A stretch of 64,000 nucleotides of DNA. It comes from Massilia putida. GTDB lineage: Bacteria > Pseudomonadota > Gammaproteobacteria > Burkholderiales > Burkholderiaceae_D. The DNA is taken from positions 6,138,001 to 6,202,000 of the forward strand of contig NZ_CP019038.1 of assembly GCF_001941825.1 (NCBI RefSeq). The letters run 5' to 3'. Numbering within the stretch: position 1 is the first letter of the stretch; each line of letters opens with the position of its first letter. The translations under genes and the position numbers were made by a program. The notes beneath the pieces are model-generated. The model was not told the origin of the DNA. It worked only from the letters and a program-made list of their open reading frames with translations, and searched no databases. Shown here piece by piece: positions 63,843 through 64,000 of the stretch.

Positions 63843-64000
63843 TATTTATCTTTACTTTCGGTATGGATCAGTGAGCGTCCACGCTATTCGGAGCGGAACG
63901 CGAAATAGCAACGCGAGCCAACAATACGAAATGACTCTGAAACGAAAGAAATTTCGGCACAAAAGCTTTGCGCCGGGACGGTGCCTGTTTCGGCACGCAG

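Overview
The window is GC-rich chromosomal DNA with short intergenic gaps and typical proteobacterial housekeeping genes: a GlnB-type PII next to a glutamine-dependent NAD synthetase, a trxB / ftsK-lolA-rarA / serS block, and a two-domain leuA. Gene content and style fit a betaproteobacterium of the Oxalobacteraceae, most likely a Massilia-like genus. This placement is inferred from protein character and gene order only. No rRNA, prophage, plasmid functions or CRISPR array were seen.

Layout. 1-11.4 kb: a truncated TonB-dependent receptor diverging from a LysR regulator, a GNAT enzyme, an overlapping chemoreceptor and EAL pair, a bestrophin-like channel, a YdeP-type molybdopterin oxidoreductase and a divergent MocR regulator. 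11.4-26.6 kb: mainly conserved core (acyltransferase, nadE, glnB, TRIC-like channel, bacteriophytochrome kinase, Smr protein, trxB, ftsK, lolA, rarA, DUF421 protein, serS). 26.6-29.1 kb: two identical tRNA-Ser(CGA) genes flank a GH5 cellulase lipoprotein, and each tRNA is followed by a terminator and a set of palindromic repeats that include inverted pieces of the tRNA itself. 29.1-38.7 kb: accessory and cell-envelope genes (methyltransferase, YpfJ metalloprotease, zinc alcohol dehydrogenase, His-rich protein, a remnant of an M4 protease, M23 peptidase, L,D-transpeptidase, ferredoxin, esterase) and a run of very small proteins.

38.8-51.6 kb is dominated by signalling: a CHASE-PAS-GGDEF-EAL protein, a GGDEF protein with a broken signature (VGVEF), a Ppx/GppA-like protein that has lost conserved acidic residues, and a cassette of periplasmic binding protein, hybrid kinase and HD-GYP phosphodiesterase. 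These are followed by a histone-H1-like protein and a small HTH protein.

51.8-63.8 kb holds the most notable biochemistry. egtD and egtB make hercynine and the sulfoxide precursor of ergothioneine. About 5 kb further on is a complete selenoneine locus: senA (selenoneine synthase) diverges from senB (selenosugar synthase) and senC/selD (selenophosphate synthase). EgtD would supply hercynine to both EgtB and SenA, so sulfur and selenium branches of the same antioxidant chemistry lie within 10 kb. Between them, leuA is preceded by a leucine-rich mini-ORF containing four rare CTA codons, which looks like an undescribed attenuation leader. The window ends in a DEAD-box RNA helicase (RhlE type).
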